Source of the DNA: Eunapius fragilis
Lineage: Eukaryota > Porifera > Demospongiae > Spongillida > Spongillidae
Assembly (NCBI GenBank): GCA_963681505.1
Contig: OY811987.1
Span: 4,136,978 to 4,200,977, forward strand
DNA: 64,000 bases
Direction: 5' to 3'
Position numbers and translations under genes: made by a program. Position 1 is the stretch's first letter. Each line of letters starts with the position of its first letter. Below the pieces are notes generated by a model. The model was not told where the DNA came from and searched no databases. It saw only the letters and a program-made list of their open reading frames with translations. Positions 1 through 10,716 of the stretch are shown one piece after another.

Positions 1-96
1 GTAATTTTTGTTAACCAGGCACTATAATGAAGTTCTAACAGTTTCAGCATCCCAGCGCAGCATTTAAATTTTAATAATTCTGCTAGTGCCCGAACG

Positions 97-687
97 TTAC
101 AAGCACTGGCATCCTATCACTATGTTCTGCAATCCAAGCCTCCATTCTTCCGTCGTGCTGTTTGCCTTAGGTTCGGACTTGACGAGAATCGTAACGGTGT
201 GTTCGAGAGGCCTGCATGTGTCAAATCCTAACTCGCCGCAAGCCGTAGTAAGCGTCTCCGAGCTGTTGGTGTCAACTACAGAGGCGGTTCCGTAGCACCT
301 TCCGGTTATCAACAGGGAAGGGAAGCGACTGTGGTCCGTCGTGCATATTATCTGAAGCGTGCAGTCCGCGTTCACTGCATTCGGAATGATGCCATGCTGT
401 TCCTGCAACTTCTCTCGGCAAAGCTCATTAGCCTCTTCGCTGGTCGAGTAGTTTGCATCCCACAACTGATAAGCGTATGAGTACGTAGGATTAATGAAAG
501 TCTGCAATCGCTGGTATAATTTCAGAAGGCCGGTATCGTGGCTCTGTAGTGTGGGTGTCAGTTGTGTCTGCTCCACCACAGCAGCACAGAGAACTGTAGA
601 AGTGGAGAATACCATCAAGAGGAACGTCCGGGTACCTTGGTGGAACATGCTGCACCGCTCCGCTGCAACTAAACGAAATGAAGCCAA
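97..687 (-). CDS. Secreted cysteine-rich protein, IL-17-like cytokine (copy 1)
   Basis: Open frame of 196 codons without introns. The N-terminus has a hydrophobic stretch after a second Met at residue 14 (TFLLMVFSTSTVLCAA), which reads as a signal peptide; either Met could be the true start (687 or 648). The C-terminal half has the spacing of the IL-17 cystine-knot fold: a Cys-containing strand, then DHSRFPSLLITGRC (the D-x-x-R-[FY]-P...A/G-x-C signature), a mid-domain Cys (DTCRPLEH), and a terminal strand ending VIGCQCL, like the V-G-C-x-C end of IL-17s. Several N-x-S/T sites fit secretion. IL-17s are secreted dimeric ligands of IL-17 receptors. The fold assignment is by eye from family knowledge; the canonical W before the RFP motif is not evident. 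It resembles the gene at 5249-5964 in layout and in its first residues (both have ERC near residue 10). It could instead be another cystine-knot ligand. Confidence 0.62.
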   Translation of the reverse strand: MASFRLVAAERCSMFHQGTRTFLLMVFSTSTVLCAAVVEQTQLTPTLQSHDTGLLKLYQRLQTFINPTYSYAYQLWDANYSTSEEANELCREKLQEQHGIIPNAVNADCTLQIICTTDHSRFPSLLITGRCYGTASVVDTNSSETLTTACGELGFDTCRPLEHTVTILVKSEPKANSTTEEWRLGLQNIVIGCQCL

Positions 688-3600
688 GTAGTTATTTATC
701 TCCAGTTGCGTACCGCATATTAATAATTACACAAAATTTTCCACCTTGAGTTTTAAAAAATAATTTTAAAAACTACAAAAAGATATCTATAATATATAGG
801 TGTTAACTAGCAATAATAGAAACTAAATCTCTGGTTTACCTGTTTCCCTTTCTGAATTTCGATATAATACCCCAAACTATTATTATTACATTCGCGGGAC
901 GATATATGACAGTCGATAGATAGTAGCACACAAAGGATGGAGTTCGGTGCCTCAATGCTTACTTCATTGTTTCGCTTAACCGTCCTCTTTCCAATCTTGT
1001 ATTGCTCTTGTAGATGCGCAGAGCAATGTGTTTTGAGAAGAAATAATTATTGCTGAAGTTGGTGTGGCCAATTGCACATAGTAAGAGTTCAACCACTTAC
1101 GTGTTCTATGCGTTTACCAGCTGAAGTAATTGACGTTTCGTGAGACAATTAGACATATTCACACTGAAATACTTAACACATCCAGATGTATATTTTTCTC
1201 ACCTTCTGGGAGTCACAAACTACGTTTTGCATGAAAAGAAGGCAACAAATCACAAAAGTTAAGGTTACAAACTTTATCAACCTACCGGTGGCGTGAATTT
1301 ATCTTTTCCTGGATAGTGGAACATCGTCATACTATGACTTATGAGATGCTGAAAATTATGTTCACCAGAAGACCGCATGGTGATAAAAAAAATTTGCTAC
1401 TTCTGGCACAATTTATGCATACCTATTCTTGCATCGTTTGTCCTGTTGTTTGGCATGTTCTTTGCACTCAGATATTAATTACAATAGCTAAATACATTGG
1501 CATAGTATTTGCTGTAACAATTGCGCATTATATAATGTGGTGCTTGCTATTCATTTCTATAAACACCCTTATATCTAATCTATTCTTCTAGAAGCAGTGA
1601 AGTTCACTCATGATGTGAGCTAGACCAAAACATTTGAGGAATACATGGAAAGTGAAAAAAAGAAAAGAAAAGAAATAGATAAACAAGCTATAAATGGAAC
1701 TCTGAACTGCTGGCACTGTGACTTGCCCATGCAATGAATGATCTTGTGTTTGAGTTGAAAAGCCACAATTTTAGACTGTTGTGCTTCTCACTTTGTTGGG
1801 TCTTTTATGCAACCTATTGAAATGGTGCATATTACATGTTTCATGGTCTCTTCATGTTCAGCAGCATTCGACCAAGCATGACCTCATGTTATACTGCTGC
1901 ATGAGCTGGGAAAGCAGGACAAACACTCATAGAACGACGTTCCCTGTGCAGATCGATGGGTGAAATGAGGCACAACAAGTTTTATAGCCATCAAGACGAG
2001 GGCCTGAGGTGCTAGCCTCAATATAATGCCACTTGAGTGTTACACTAATGTATCAGAATGCTAAAACCGTGCTATCAAGACGCACATCATGCAAAGTAGA
2101 CATTGGTTTAGTGCAACTATATGTTATTTTAGTGTAGTTGCCATCTGCTATTGTACAAATTTGTAACCACCCTAGTGAATTTCATGTTTCTTGCATCTTA
2201 AATGCACGACGAAATATTCTTATTGTTAAATTTTTTTGCACATTACATATAGTATCTTTGGAGCAATGACTTTATATGCTCACACTAGGGGAACAGTTAC
2301 TACTATCATGTATTGTACATATTACATGGGGGGGAGCACAGATAAACTGATAAACCTGAAAGCCATCTGTGGAAATCAACTCAATAACAGTTGATGGTTA
2401 TACAAGTGAAGCTTTGGATGCAACACCTAAAACACAAGGATAAAGGTGGATCCCAGCTAGTTTGAGTAAATTATAATGCAGGAAGTGTAGAGTTCATAGT
2501 ATCAACACTTAATGTTAGCAGATATGGGTGATTAGATACATGGCAAATTTCTAGGTTCCTGTAATTGGACAACTTGTGTATGCTTGACTTTTAAAGGATG
2601 TCCATAGGCACTGCACCTGTATTCTGGATATGAACAATACCATTTGATAGGCAATCTGAATTAAATATATAATTATATATGAAAAATGGCAAAAATAGCC
2701 CCATTACAACTGTAAAAAGCATGCATGCACTGTAAAAATGAAGAGTACATAGCATTCCAACTAGCGTTTTTGGGGGTGGGGGGGTGGGGGGTAGGGTTAG
2801 TCCCCTCATAATGCATTATAGTACTCCAGATCTTTCCAGTTTATACAAATTAGAAAATGAATTTCAATTTCAAAACTGTTAGATTTCTGCACATTATATA
2901 AGTGAGCCTAACCGTGAAAATGCTTTGTTTCGCAATTTTTCTGATTTATTTACCAGTATGCTGCTGTTGCAAGTGTTGTTCACATGTTACAGCTTTTGCA
3001 AGCAGTATATGATATCTGGTGATGCACATTAAAAAAGATTGCGGAAGTGTGTTTCAGCAAAGAATCAACTGTATTGTTTCATTACTAGTGGCTTTAATTT
3101 TATGATGTCTAAATTCAGTGAGAGGCTAAGCAAAGGCTGGGTAAAATAATTCCTTGCCTTAAATCACAAAAAATATTCCATCATTAAACATGTCAAAAGC
3201 AGCATGTGACAATTTGCACTCTTAACACAAAATAAATAATCAAGCCCTTTCCCCTGACAATTCACAACAATACATAGTTTAAACACACCTTGATACTTTG
3301 GTATTATCACTCATAAGTGATTCCATGCTTGTATGTTTGAATGCAACATTTTGCATACAAAAGTACTTGTAATCTGCAACATACCTGCATTTGAAGGTAT
3401 GCAAATGAAATGCTTTTAAGGAAAGTATGTCAAGGAAGCACACAAAGTTTGAACACTTTCTTTACTATGCTTGCAAATGTAAGTACTAATACCAGTTCTA
3501 GTAGCGCTATCTATTTACCATCAGGGAGCTTGAGGCTACTGAGCATCACATTACTAATTATAGAGTACTAATAAAGCAGACAAAAGCGTATCAAAGTACT

Positions 3601-5248
3601 CGTATAGCTTGCCATATATGATAAAAGAATATATAATGCAGCTTTAGAAATATACCTCATGGGTTGACCACATTTTTAAATGACATTACCGTTTTGGCTG
3701 TCAAAAAGACCAACAAAATGATAAACACTCATGCAATGCCATCTCCAAAATGACATCTAACTGTTTGTTAAATACATTTTACTCAGGACACCAAAAATAA
3801 GTTGAGATGGTCATAATCCTTTGCAACCTTTTTCACATGCGCATGTTGACAAAATGCCCCTCATATGTTTGGGCCTAGCAACCACATCCCCGCCATATTT
3901 AAGGGTGGGTGGCAGCATTATGACAAAGCAACAATGTGGCTAAAAGGTCGTCTAGGGCTAACCTCCTGGAGTGCTTAGACATAGCCCCCACCTGATTACC
4001 ACCTGACATTCAGCAGGACTAAGGTGCAGGATAGGGAATGGAACAACAGAGAACCACAGCTCATGTAGTTCCGAGGTAGATTGAATTCTAGTTCTGTTTG
4101 CTGGAGGAGGAAGCCCCATCCAACCTCATCAATAAAGCCTTCTAGGATATTAGTAAAGAAGCCATGACTGCGTCAATAAATATCTGCCGAGTCATTTGTA
4201 GCAGCCCATTCATTACATTTTATAGCTGCATGTTGCAGATGAATGTTTGCAGCACTCCTGTAACATGAAGAGGGAAGTGGGGCATAAATCCAATAGTCAT
4301 ATGATTAACTAGTTCCAATTATAGCAAGGAAACACACCTTTTGATTGCAGAATCATATGGGACAGACTGTTATAGGCCTTTCATCCACTTCCATTTGGTG
4401 TATCAAGGATGACACGGCTCACCTTTATTCTGATATAAGTGTAGGGTTTTTTTTTAGCTTGGATGATTATAATTAGAGGTAGAATAAATCAAAAATGCAA
4501 TTCACGTATTGAGTTATTATATGTACCAGCGTTCTTCAGCTAAGTTTAGGGAATGCATTCGGAAAATCGAGTTTGACTCTTTTTGCCCATTAGTCTAGAT
4601 TGAAATCTACTGCAAAGGATGTATTCAAGAGGCTGGTGTCCACGCAGGAGCAGCCATACAACAAAAACATTATTCCGACTCCGTTGCAAATTGAGCTTCT
4701 CCATCCTAAGATTAGCTATCATGTGCCTTTGGGATACCGCAGTCCACAACATATTTTTAAATTGATTTGCTGACAACGAAGCCATTATACTTTATTTGTT
4801 TTTAAAATTATATTTAATAATGTAATCTTTCAGGATGACATACGATGTTGAATAAGCATGTGTGATATCGTCTGGAAGGCTCGCGGCTTAGTTTATTGTC
4901 CTGTTTTGAATACTTGTGGACCTTTCTAGTTACGCAATAACTTCGATGTGCAGATATAACCGAAATTATTCACAACAATTTGATATAATGTTGAGGATTG
5001 TTTATTTGTGCTATGATAAACTTTGTTTTATAGCGGAAATATTGTGTATTTGAAAAGTTATACCGATATGTTAAGGAATTACGAGCAGTGAAACGACAAC
5101 AAAGTCCCACCAAGTAGTTCCACAACAGTACTTTATATTCACAACAATGCATATTTTGATAAGTATTTAATGCTGCGAAGCACTCTATAATAGACGCTAA
5201 CAATCACAGCATACGGGAGAAAAGCAATTCGACGAGCATTTTTATAGC
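688..5248. other. Intergenic stretch without recognised genes
   Basis: AT-rich sequence between two divergent IL-17-like genes. Several frames of 60-90 codons exist (for example 1316-1591 plus, 4546-4785 minus, 4970-5203 minus), but none shows a domain, a conserved motif or convincing splice context. A G-rich strand at about 2770-2801 (runs of 5-7 G separated by T or A) could form a quadruplex. No clear repeats with other parts of the window were noticed. Confidence 0.6.
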
Positions 5249-5964
5249 ATGTCCAACAGGCTTGTAAGATCGTGCGCACAATAACTATGCAGCGTTTTAA
5301 TTAATCCTTTCTATACCTACAGACTTTAGTTGAGCGATGCATAGCAATCGTTGGGTTTACAATTGCACTGTGCTCAGCTGCGCCAGTACTCCATAACGCA
5401 AACGATACTGCCGATACCTGCATTCCAGAGACCAACATGACCTTGTACATGAAGTTAAAAAAAAACACAGTTTTGTTTCCAGAAGTTCGAATTAATTTCA
5501 CATCAAACCAGATGTTAGAAAGCAGCGCACTAGACAAAGCACAAGCGTTATTTAACAGTCACCCAATAGGAAGAGACATGAATTTTATCATGAATGGAGA
5601 CATAAATGCAACAAATGAAGTGTGCAGTCAAAAGATTGGAAAACTTTCTCCAGACAGCGCGTTCATAAGAAGCTATAACTGCCCCTGGGAATACAAATGT
5701 GACTACGATCCACGCCGTATACCTCAGGTAATTTGGCAGGCGGATTGCAGTAATTACAATGCATGGCAATGCTCTTGTACCGACGACTCGGGCCCTTGTA
5801 ACAATTGCACTCCAGTCAAAAAATCCTGCGTGCCGGTGTATTATCCCATTCCTATTTTGTATACCTCGAACTGTTCACCCTACCATACTGATGGCGCCTG
5901 GAAGTGGAGACAGATAAAAGTGGCGGTGTCATGTGCATTTAGTAATGAAAATAGTTTCAGTTAA
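5249..5964 (+). CDS. Secreted IL-17-like cytokine (copy 2), two exons
   Basis: Exon 1 (5249-5263) encodes MSNRL and ends at GTAAGA. After a 59-bp intron ending in a pyrimidine tract and CTACAG, exon 2 (5323-5964) continues in phase 0. The joined N-terminus (MSNRLTLVERCIAIVGFT then IALCSAAP) is a good signal peptide, and the product is about 218 residues. The C-terminal domain has the clearest IL-17 signature in the window: CPWEYKCDYDPRRIPQVIW followed by QADC matches the C-P-W-x-Y...D-x-D-P-x-R-[YI]-P...W-x-A-x-C block. Next come VPVYYPIPILY, a Cys, and IKVAVSCAF at the end, in place of V-G-C-x-C. An extra Cys-rich insert (CSCTDDSGPCNNC) sits mid-domain. Family knowledge says IL-17s are secreted receptor ligands in mucosal or innate immunity; that role here is inference. 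The start choice rests on the splice model. Confidence 0.75.
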
Positions 5965-5988
5965 CTATAGCATGGATTGTACTTGAGT

Positions 5989-6011
5989 TCTCTCTCTCTC
6001 TCTCTCTCTCT
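5989..6011. repeat. (TC)n microsatellite
   Basis: Uninterrupted TC dinucleotides just downstream of the second IL-17-like gene. Confidence 0.95.
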
Positions 6012-6649
6012 GTGCATATTTAATTTAAAAAAAAACTGACCAGTTTACCTTTATGCATAAGTAAATTGGTCAGTTCATTATGATTTGTTCCTTACGTTAT
6101 GCACTTACAATGTTCATGCCGACTATATAAACAAATGAATGATCATTGATATTAGTTTGGAAAATATACATTATAATTCTACATGAATTCTCCATTCTAG
6201 CATATCACCGAACAGTTGGTAGCTTAAAAGTAACTGTTTTTCCTCTGGCTTTACATCACAATTATTGCCCTGACAAGATACTCAAAACATTTTCCCCACA
6301 ATACATCATCAACTTATGAATATCCTTCTATATTCAATAAGCTGCCAAGCGCTATGATCGGAGTCGATTATATTAAAACACGAGTTCAATCAGAGGCATG
6401 TTAAAATATAGTTTTTTCTGATAGAATATACCAATTTTGGAGTGATAAAGCTCGGAAAATTTTGACTCCATTACAGAAAAAGCAGAGATGCAATGAGTCC
6501 CAGGGGTAAAGTATAAACGCACTATATTCTATGTCACTTGACCTCACAGCCAGGTGCTCAGCAGGGCGATCCACATGGCACTTAGTAGTTCACACCGGTG
6601 CTTCACAAGGTTATCCGCGCAATTCATGCAGATGATTACAGAATTAGGA

Positions 6650-6745
6650 TGCTTTATCAAGCCTGGATCTGTCACACTAAAATTGGTTTGGGTGGATAAC
6701 TTTTCGCTGCCAAAAGTGGTCCAGGTAGCCAAAACTGGTCCGGGT
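6650..6745. repeat. Dyad-rich short repeat (GGTCC / TTTTGGC family)
   Basis: Contains GCTGCCAAAAGTGGTCC and AGCCAAAACTGGTCC, which also occur in both orientations at 8105-8262. The alternation of CCAAAA-type and GGTCC-type blocks makes several overlapping stems. It is likely part of a non-autonomous mobile family, though its ends cannot be fixed. Confidence 0.5.
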
Positions 6746-6899
6746 TAGAAACAGCTCATTGCCTTATAAATTAAAGGTCGTGCATTGTAGGGTTAACAAT
6801 GAATATGACAATAAGACATATGGCAAATTTGGTCTTCGCTTGAGTCGGGCCCGGAACACTTTTGGCATATATAGGCAAAAGTGGTACGGTCAGCATTGT

Positions 6900-7030
6900 C
6901 GTAGGCAGGGGTTTGGAGGGGGGGGGGGGGGGGGGGGGGGAGCTTATTAAAACTATATTCATCGCTAACCTTTACCTTATTAGATAAAGGTCAGCGATGA
7001 ATATTGTTTTAAGCCCCCCGCCCCCCCCCG
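6900..7030. repeat. Hairpin flanked by long G and C runs
   Basis: A run of G (about 6918-6940) is followed by AATATTCATCGCTGACCTTTA-type sequence in one orientation (6953-6975) and its near complement (about 6985-7009), then a C-rich tract (7015-7030). The arms and the G/C runs together form one foldback. Confidence 0.75.
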
Positions 7031-8104
7031 TACGGCCATGCGGTGTAGGAGGCAAGGACAACTATACCGGCAGGAGGCACTATTTAGTGTTTCAGGCACG
7101 GATCATTATACAGGTGCGAAACACTATTTAGTCGTAGATCAGGGAAGGAAGAGGTATACACAACTGGCAACGCGCAGCTGGAAAGGTTACAAGCGATAAA
7201 GGGAAGCCTAGATGCTCCATTATCATTCAATCAGATTAACTGTTAATGTAACAAGCACGCTCTTGTCAGTTTATAGAAATGCCGGGCCGATGCTAATGTA
7301 GATGCTGATTGTGACGATCAAAATGGCACGAAGGACCCTGTAGATTATCTATGAAAGAATGAGTTCTTGAACATGGAAGATCATCTTGCTAGTATTCAGT
7401 GCATTTAGAAGGTTTCGCAGGATGAGGCAGCTGTAATACATTGCAAAGGCACAAGCCAGCAAAAGGCATATTTATGAAAGGCAACACGAGAAGCAATTCA
7501 ACTTCCGTTTAATTAACGTTGCATGGTCAGAAGGTGCCCGACCAATACACAATTTTTAAAAGGCTGAGATAAAATATGTAAAAAATGAGTTCCCATTTAG
7601 CGGTCCATACACCGCCCCGCCGCCGCCGCTGCCTAGCTGATTGAGGTGTGCGAGAAAGGACTTATGGCTTGGCAAAGAAGGAAAGGAATTGAAAAAGAGA
7701 CATAATGGTGAAAACTTGAAAGTATTTCAATCTTATACAGAACCCCAGGGACAAGAATTATGTTGCTGGTCAGACATTTATTAGAAATGCACATGCGGAG
7801 CCTACTTTAAAAAAATTTGCATGGTCATAATGAAGAACCTAGTTGACAACTACATAATGTTGAAGAAGATCGTGGTAGTCAGTCACCATTGCAATATCAA
7901 TAGTACACCTAGTATCAATGCAGAGCGGAAGAGTAGTGTTGATGAAGCTGACACTGTTAATCTGTCACCTAGTCTGTCGCTTAGTCGAAATGACGGAGTT
8001 ACACATCTTGACTCCTGTGATTCTAATTGCGTGCGATTACGCAAGACAATGCATTACTAATAAAATTAAGTCCTATTACAAGGCGACGAGCGGTTTCCTG
8101 CATG

Positions 8105-8262
8105 CATGTCGATCGGACCACTTTTATGTTCCCAGGGTCGGCCCAAATTGGTTCCGCTTGTCAAATCAGACCACTTTTGGCTGCCAAAACTGGTCCGACC
8201 CGGGACCAATTTTGGCAGCGAAATGTGGTCCGCCCGGACCAATTTTCGCATGGCAGTACCAA
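8105..8262. repeat. Dyad-rich short repeat, second copy
   Basis: Multiple copies of GGACCA-TTTTGGC and their complements within 150 bp, so the whole block can fold into nested stems. It shares blocks with 6650-6745. Confidence 0.55.
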
Positions 8263-9639
8263 TTATGGGGTTCTAGCCGTCAGCATGTAAGGCCTTGCAC
8301 TTGATTGAAGAGATAGATTCTTCTCTAAGCTTAGTAATCAATCTTGCCAAATGAGAGATTATTAGCAGCTCTGATGTTCCATCCCTAAATAAAAGGTCTG
8401 GTGCCAAATTTTAATATACATGGGACCTCAGTGGGTGATTTATTGTTTTGTAGAGTTGGAACTTAGTATTAGGAATTACAGAATGGTTTGAAAAATATCT
8501 CGGTCAGTTTAGGTGGTGCTATTGAGATAAATACATTTTTGTGTAGTGGGAACCCCAAACTATACCACTAGGGTGATTTTGGTCCATATTCAGATCATCA
8601 TTTATATGAATTCCGTGCGACCCGATTTTGCTCGACGGCGCTCTCGCACTCACTGAACGGTCAAGGATACAATATCGGGGCGCGCCTTTTGGTCAGAGCA
8701 TTCCCATGCTTAACTATACTTTTTATAGATTAGCACCACTTACCGCTGCTTCAAACTTTTTCAAAAACTATAACAGCTAGACAGCCGCCATCTTTTACAA
8801 CACAAAATGATTTATAAACTATGCGTTTATATGCATGGGACATATATGCCAGTAAAATTGTAAATGAATGCTTTACGCATGACTCGCAATAACTTTGCAA
8901 CGATTCATGTTATGGATTTTCTATCTTCATTACTTCACATCAGACTGTTTTCTATCGTATAACATACACTTGGATTTTGCACTAACTCCTTGCCCGAGGT
9001 CTGACACCATATTGGATTCAAACTGACAAATCTTTTGATAGGAGCACACTAATCGCTTCAAATTAGGTTGGTACGTAGTAAAGTCCTGCAGCTATTGAAA
9101 TGTTGTGTTAGTAAAATTTTAATCGATCCGTTACAGATTTATAGGTGAACGAAGTATGTGCACATTTTCCCGCTTAATTCGCGGCGATATGATTGCCGGG
9201 GGGCGGTTCGCCTAGCTGTGGCGAAAGTTTTCGAATATCATTCTTCAACCAGTGCAGTCGGTTTTATTGTCAACTTTATGTAATTACAAAGCTATACATG
9301 TTGATAACAACTATAAAGGAAGCCTCATGGCAAAGAAGCAAGGTGCCATTTCCCCGCCATTCACTTCAGTTGTTTGATGGTGGCACTGTACTGTTTGGTG
9401 GTGACATCAAACAATTCTTTTCCAATTGTGTAGCCATCAATATCACTGATTTTGCATGGAAACAGGGTACGTACTTTGGGGGCTTTGGTCTTCAATTTCT
9501 TTCTCAACACTCCTGTGATGTCTATATTTCATTGCTGAATTCCTTGGACCTGAGTGATAAACCCACACTTGCTCAGATTAGTTAACCACTTCAATACCTT
9601 TGTCTTACCTTGAGACTGTTTCTGTGGAGTCTATTCTTG

Positions 9640-10041
9640 ACTGTCTGATCCCACAGAGAGACTTGTCTTGGAGGTTATTAAAATGGCTTCTGAAAGTTGC
9701 TACAGTGGCAGGCAGAGCCTCGCTTCTCTCTACATCTGCAACACTTGCAGCTTCTTGGCTAACAATTGTACTATTGGAAGGGTTTGGGTTTCATTTAGAG
9801 TCAAATGATTCAGGTGGAAATTGAATGGTGGTTACGTCTGGTCACCTCAAGAGGGTCATTTATTTACTTTACCCTGACTGTGCTTGACCCCCTTGGGCCA
9901 TCATGCTGTCATCTACCTGCTGGCGAGGATGTGATGTGGCAATGCACCACCACAGGCTGTGTGATGCGGTTGTGGGATTTTGCCATCAAGCTCACCTATC
10001 TGTCACATCTCCGTACACCCCTGCCATCTGGCCAAAACTAG
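9640..10041 (+). mobile_element. LINE-like retroelement C-terminal remnant (fragment 1)
   Basis: The forward translation contains RASLLSTSATLAASWLTIV and GFGFHLESN, then, in another frame, WWLRLVTSRGS and VLDPLGPSCCHLPAGEDV. These blocks match, in order, those of the fragments at 19790-20470 (minus), 27230-28106 (plus) and 42440-42706 (plus): 'LLS.SA..A.SWL', 'LG..HL', 'WWLGL.TS.G', 'LDPLGHHAV'. I know this block as the region downstream of reverse transcriptase in retroelement-like proteins common in invertebrate genomes; the exact clade is uncertain. It is a decayed fragment, not a gene. Confidence 0.55.
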
Positions 10042-10506
10042 TGTGCTTCCACCCCCTGTAGCTGAAGCCACCACGCATCCAAAGACCCAAAGTGTTCTGA
10101 GTTGGGCTGGGTGTGTGTGCCTTTATCAGGGTAGAGCTATGGGAGGCTGAACACCACTCTGGTCAGATGCATCACAAGGGCTGTGTTAGCAGGTGTGGAC
10201 AGCAATATAAATAAAGCTATTGAAAAGATTCTTAAAGTTTCTATACCTGGAAGTAACCAATCATATTGTTCGAATCACATTACCGTTTATTTATTTTTTA
10301 TAATTAATGCAGTATATACAAACAACCATGCACAAAGCTGCACCCTAACCCTCAAGCAGGTCCATTTTTATGGCTTCTGAGTTGGTCCATGCAATGAAAG
10401 CACAAGCATTTGCTAGAACTAAGAGGATCGAGACTTAACCTTCCATAAATGGAATTCAGCATAGTAGCCTTACATAAATCATTTCTATTACATCAGCATT
10501 TCCTTA

Positions 10507-10716
10507 TTGTTCTGTGTCTACAAGATGCAGCATTGTGATCAATGTCATAAGATGAATAATCCTTCTGGAGAACTGCATCCAGTACCAGTTTCAGATAGTA
10601 GCTGGAAGCTGGTAGGAATAGACCTCACTGGGCATCTGCCAACAACCACAAATGGTAACAAGGAGCACCATCATCAAATCCCAGCCCACTCCTCCATTTG
10701 GTGCATGATGCTCTGA
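10507..10716 (+). mobile_element. Ty3/Gypsy-type integrase fossil
   Basis: A short translated stretch has the zinc-binding pair CDQCHKMN, then LHPVPV and WKLVGIDLTGHLPTT, which is the typical start of a Ty3/Gypsy integrase (zinc finger followed by the core entry). Only this small piece is recognisable and no terminal repeats were seen, so it is a broken, probably old fragment. Confidence 0.7.

Larger units (their letters stand above)
5965..9600. other. Gene-poor region with short repeats
   Basis: No supported gene. It holds a (TC)n run at 5989-6011, dyad-rich short elements at about 6650-6745 and 8105-8262, and a G-run hairpin at 6900-7030. The frames present (for example 7918-8304) run through these repeats and look fortuitous. 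The frame at 9193-9585 has no recognisable domain. Confidence 0.55.

Noticed and set aside
1316-1591. 91-codon hydrophobic frame on the plus strand
   Set aside because: AT-rich translation with hydrophobic residues forced by composition; no signal, motif or splice evidence.
7918-8304. 128-codon plus-strand frame
   Set aside because: It passes through the dyad-rich repeat and shows no domain or splice context.
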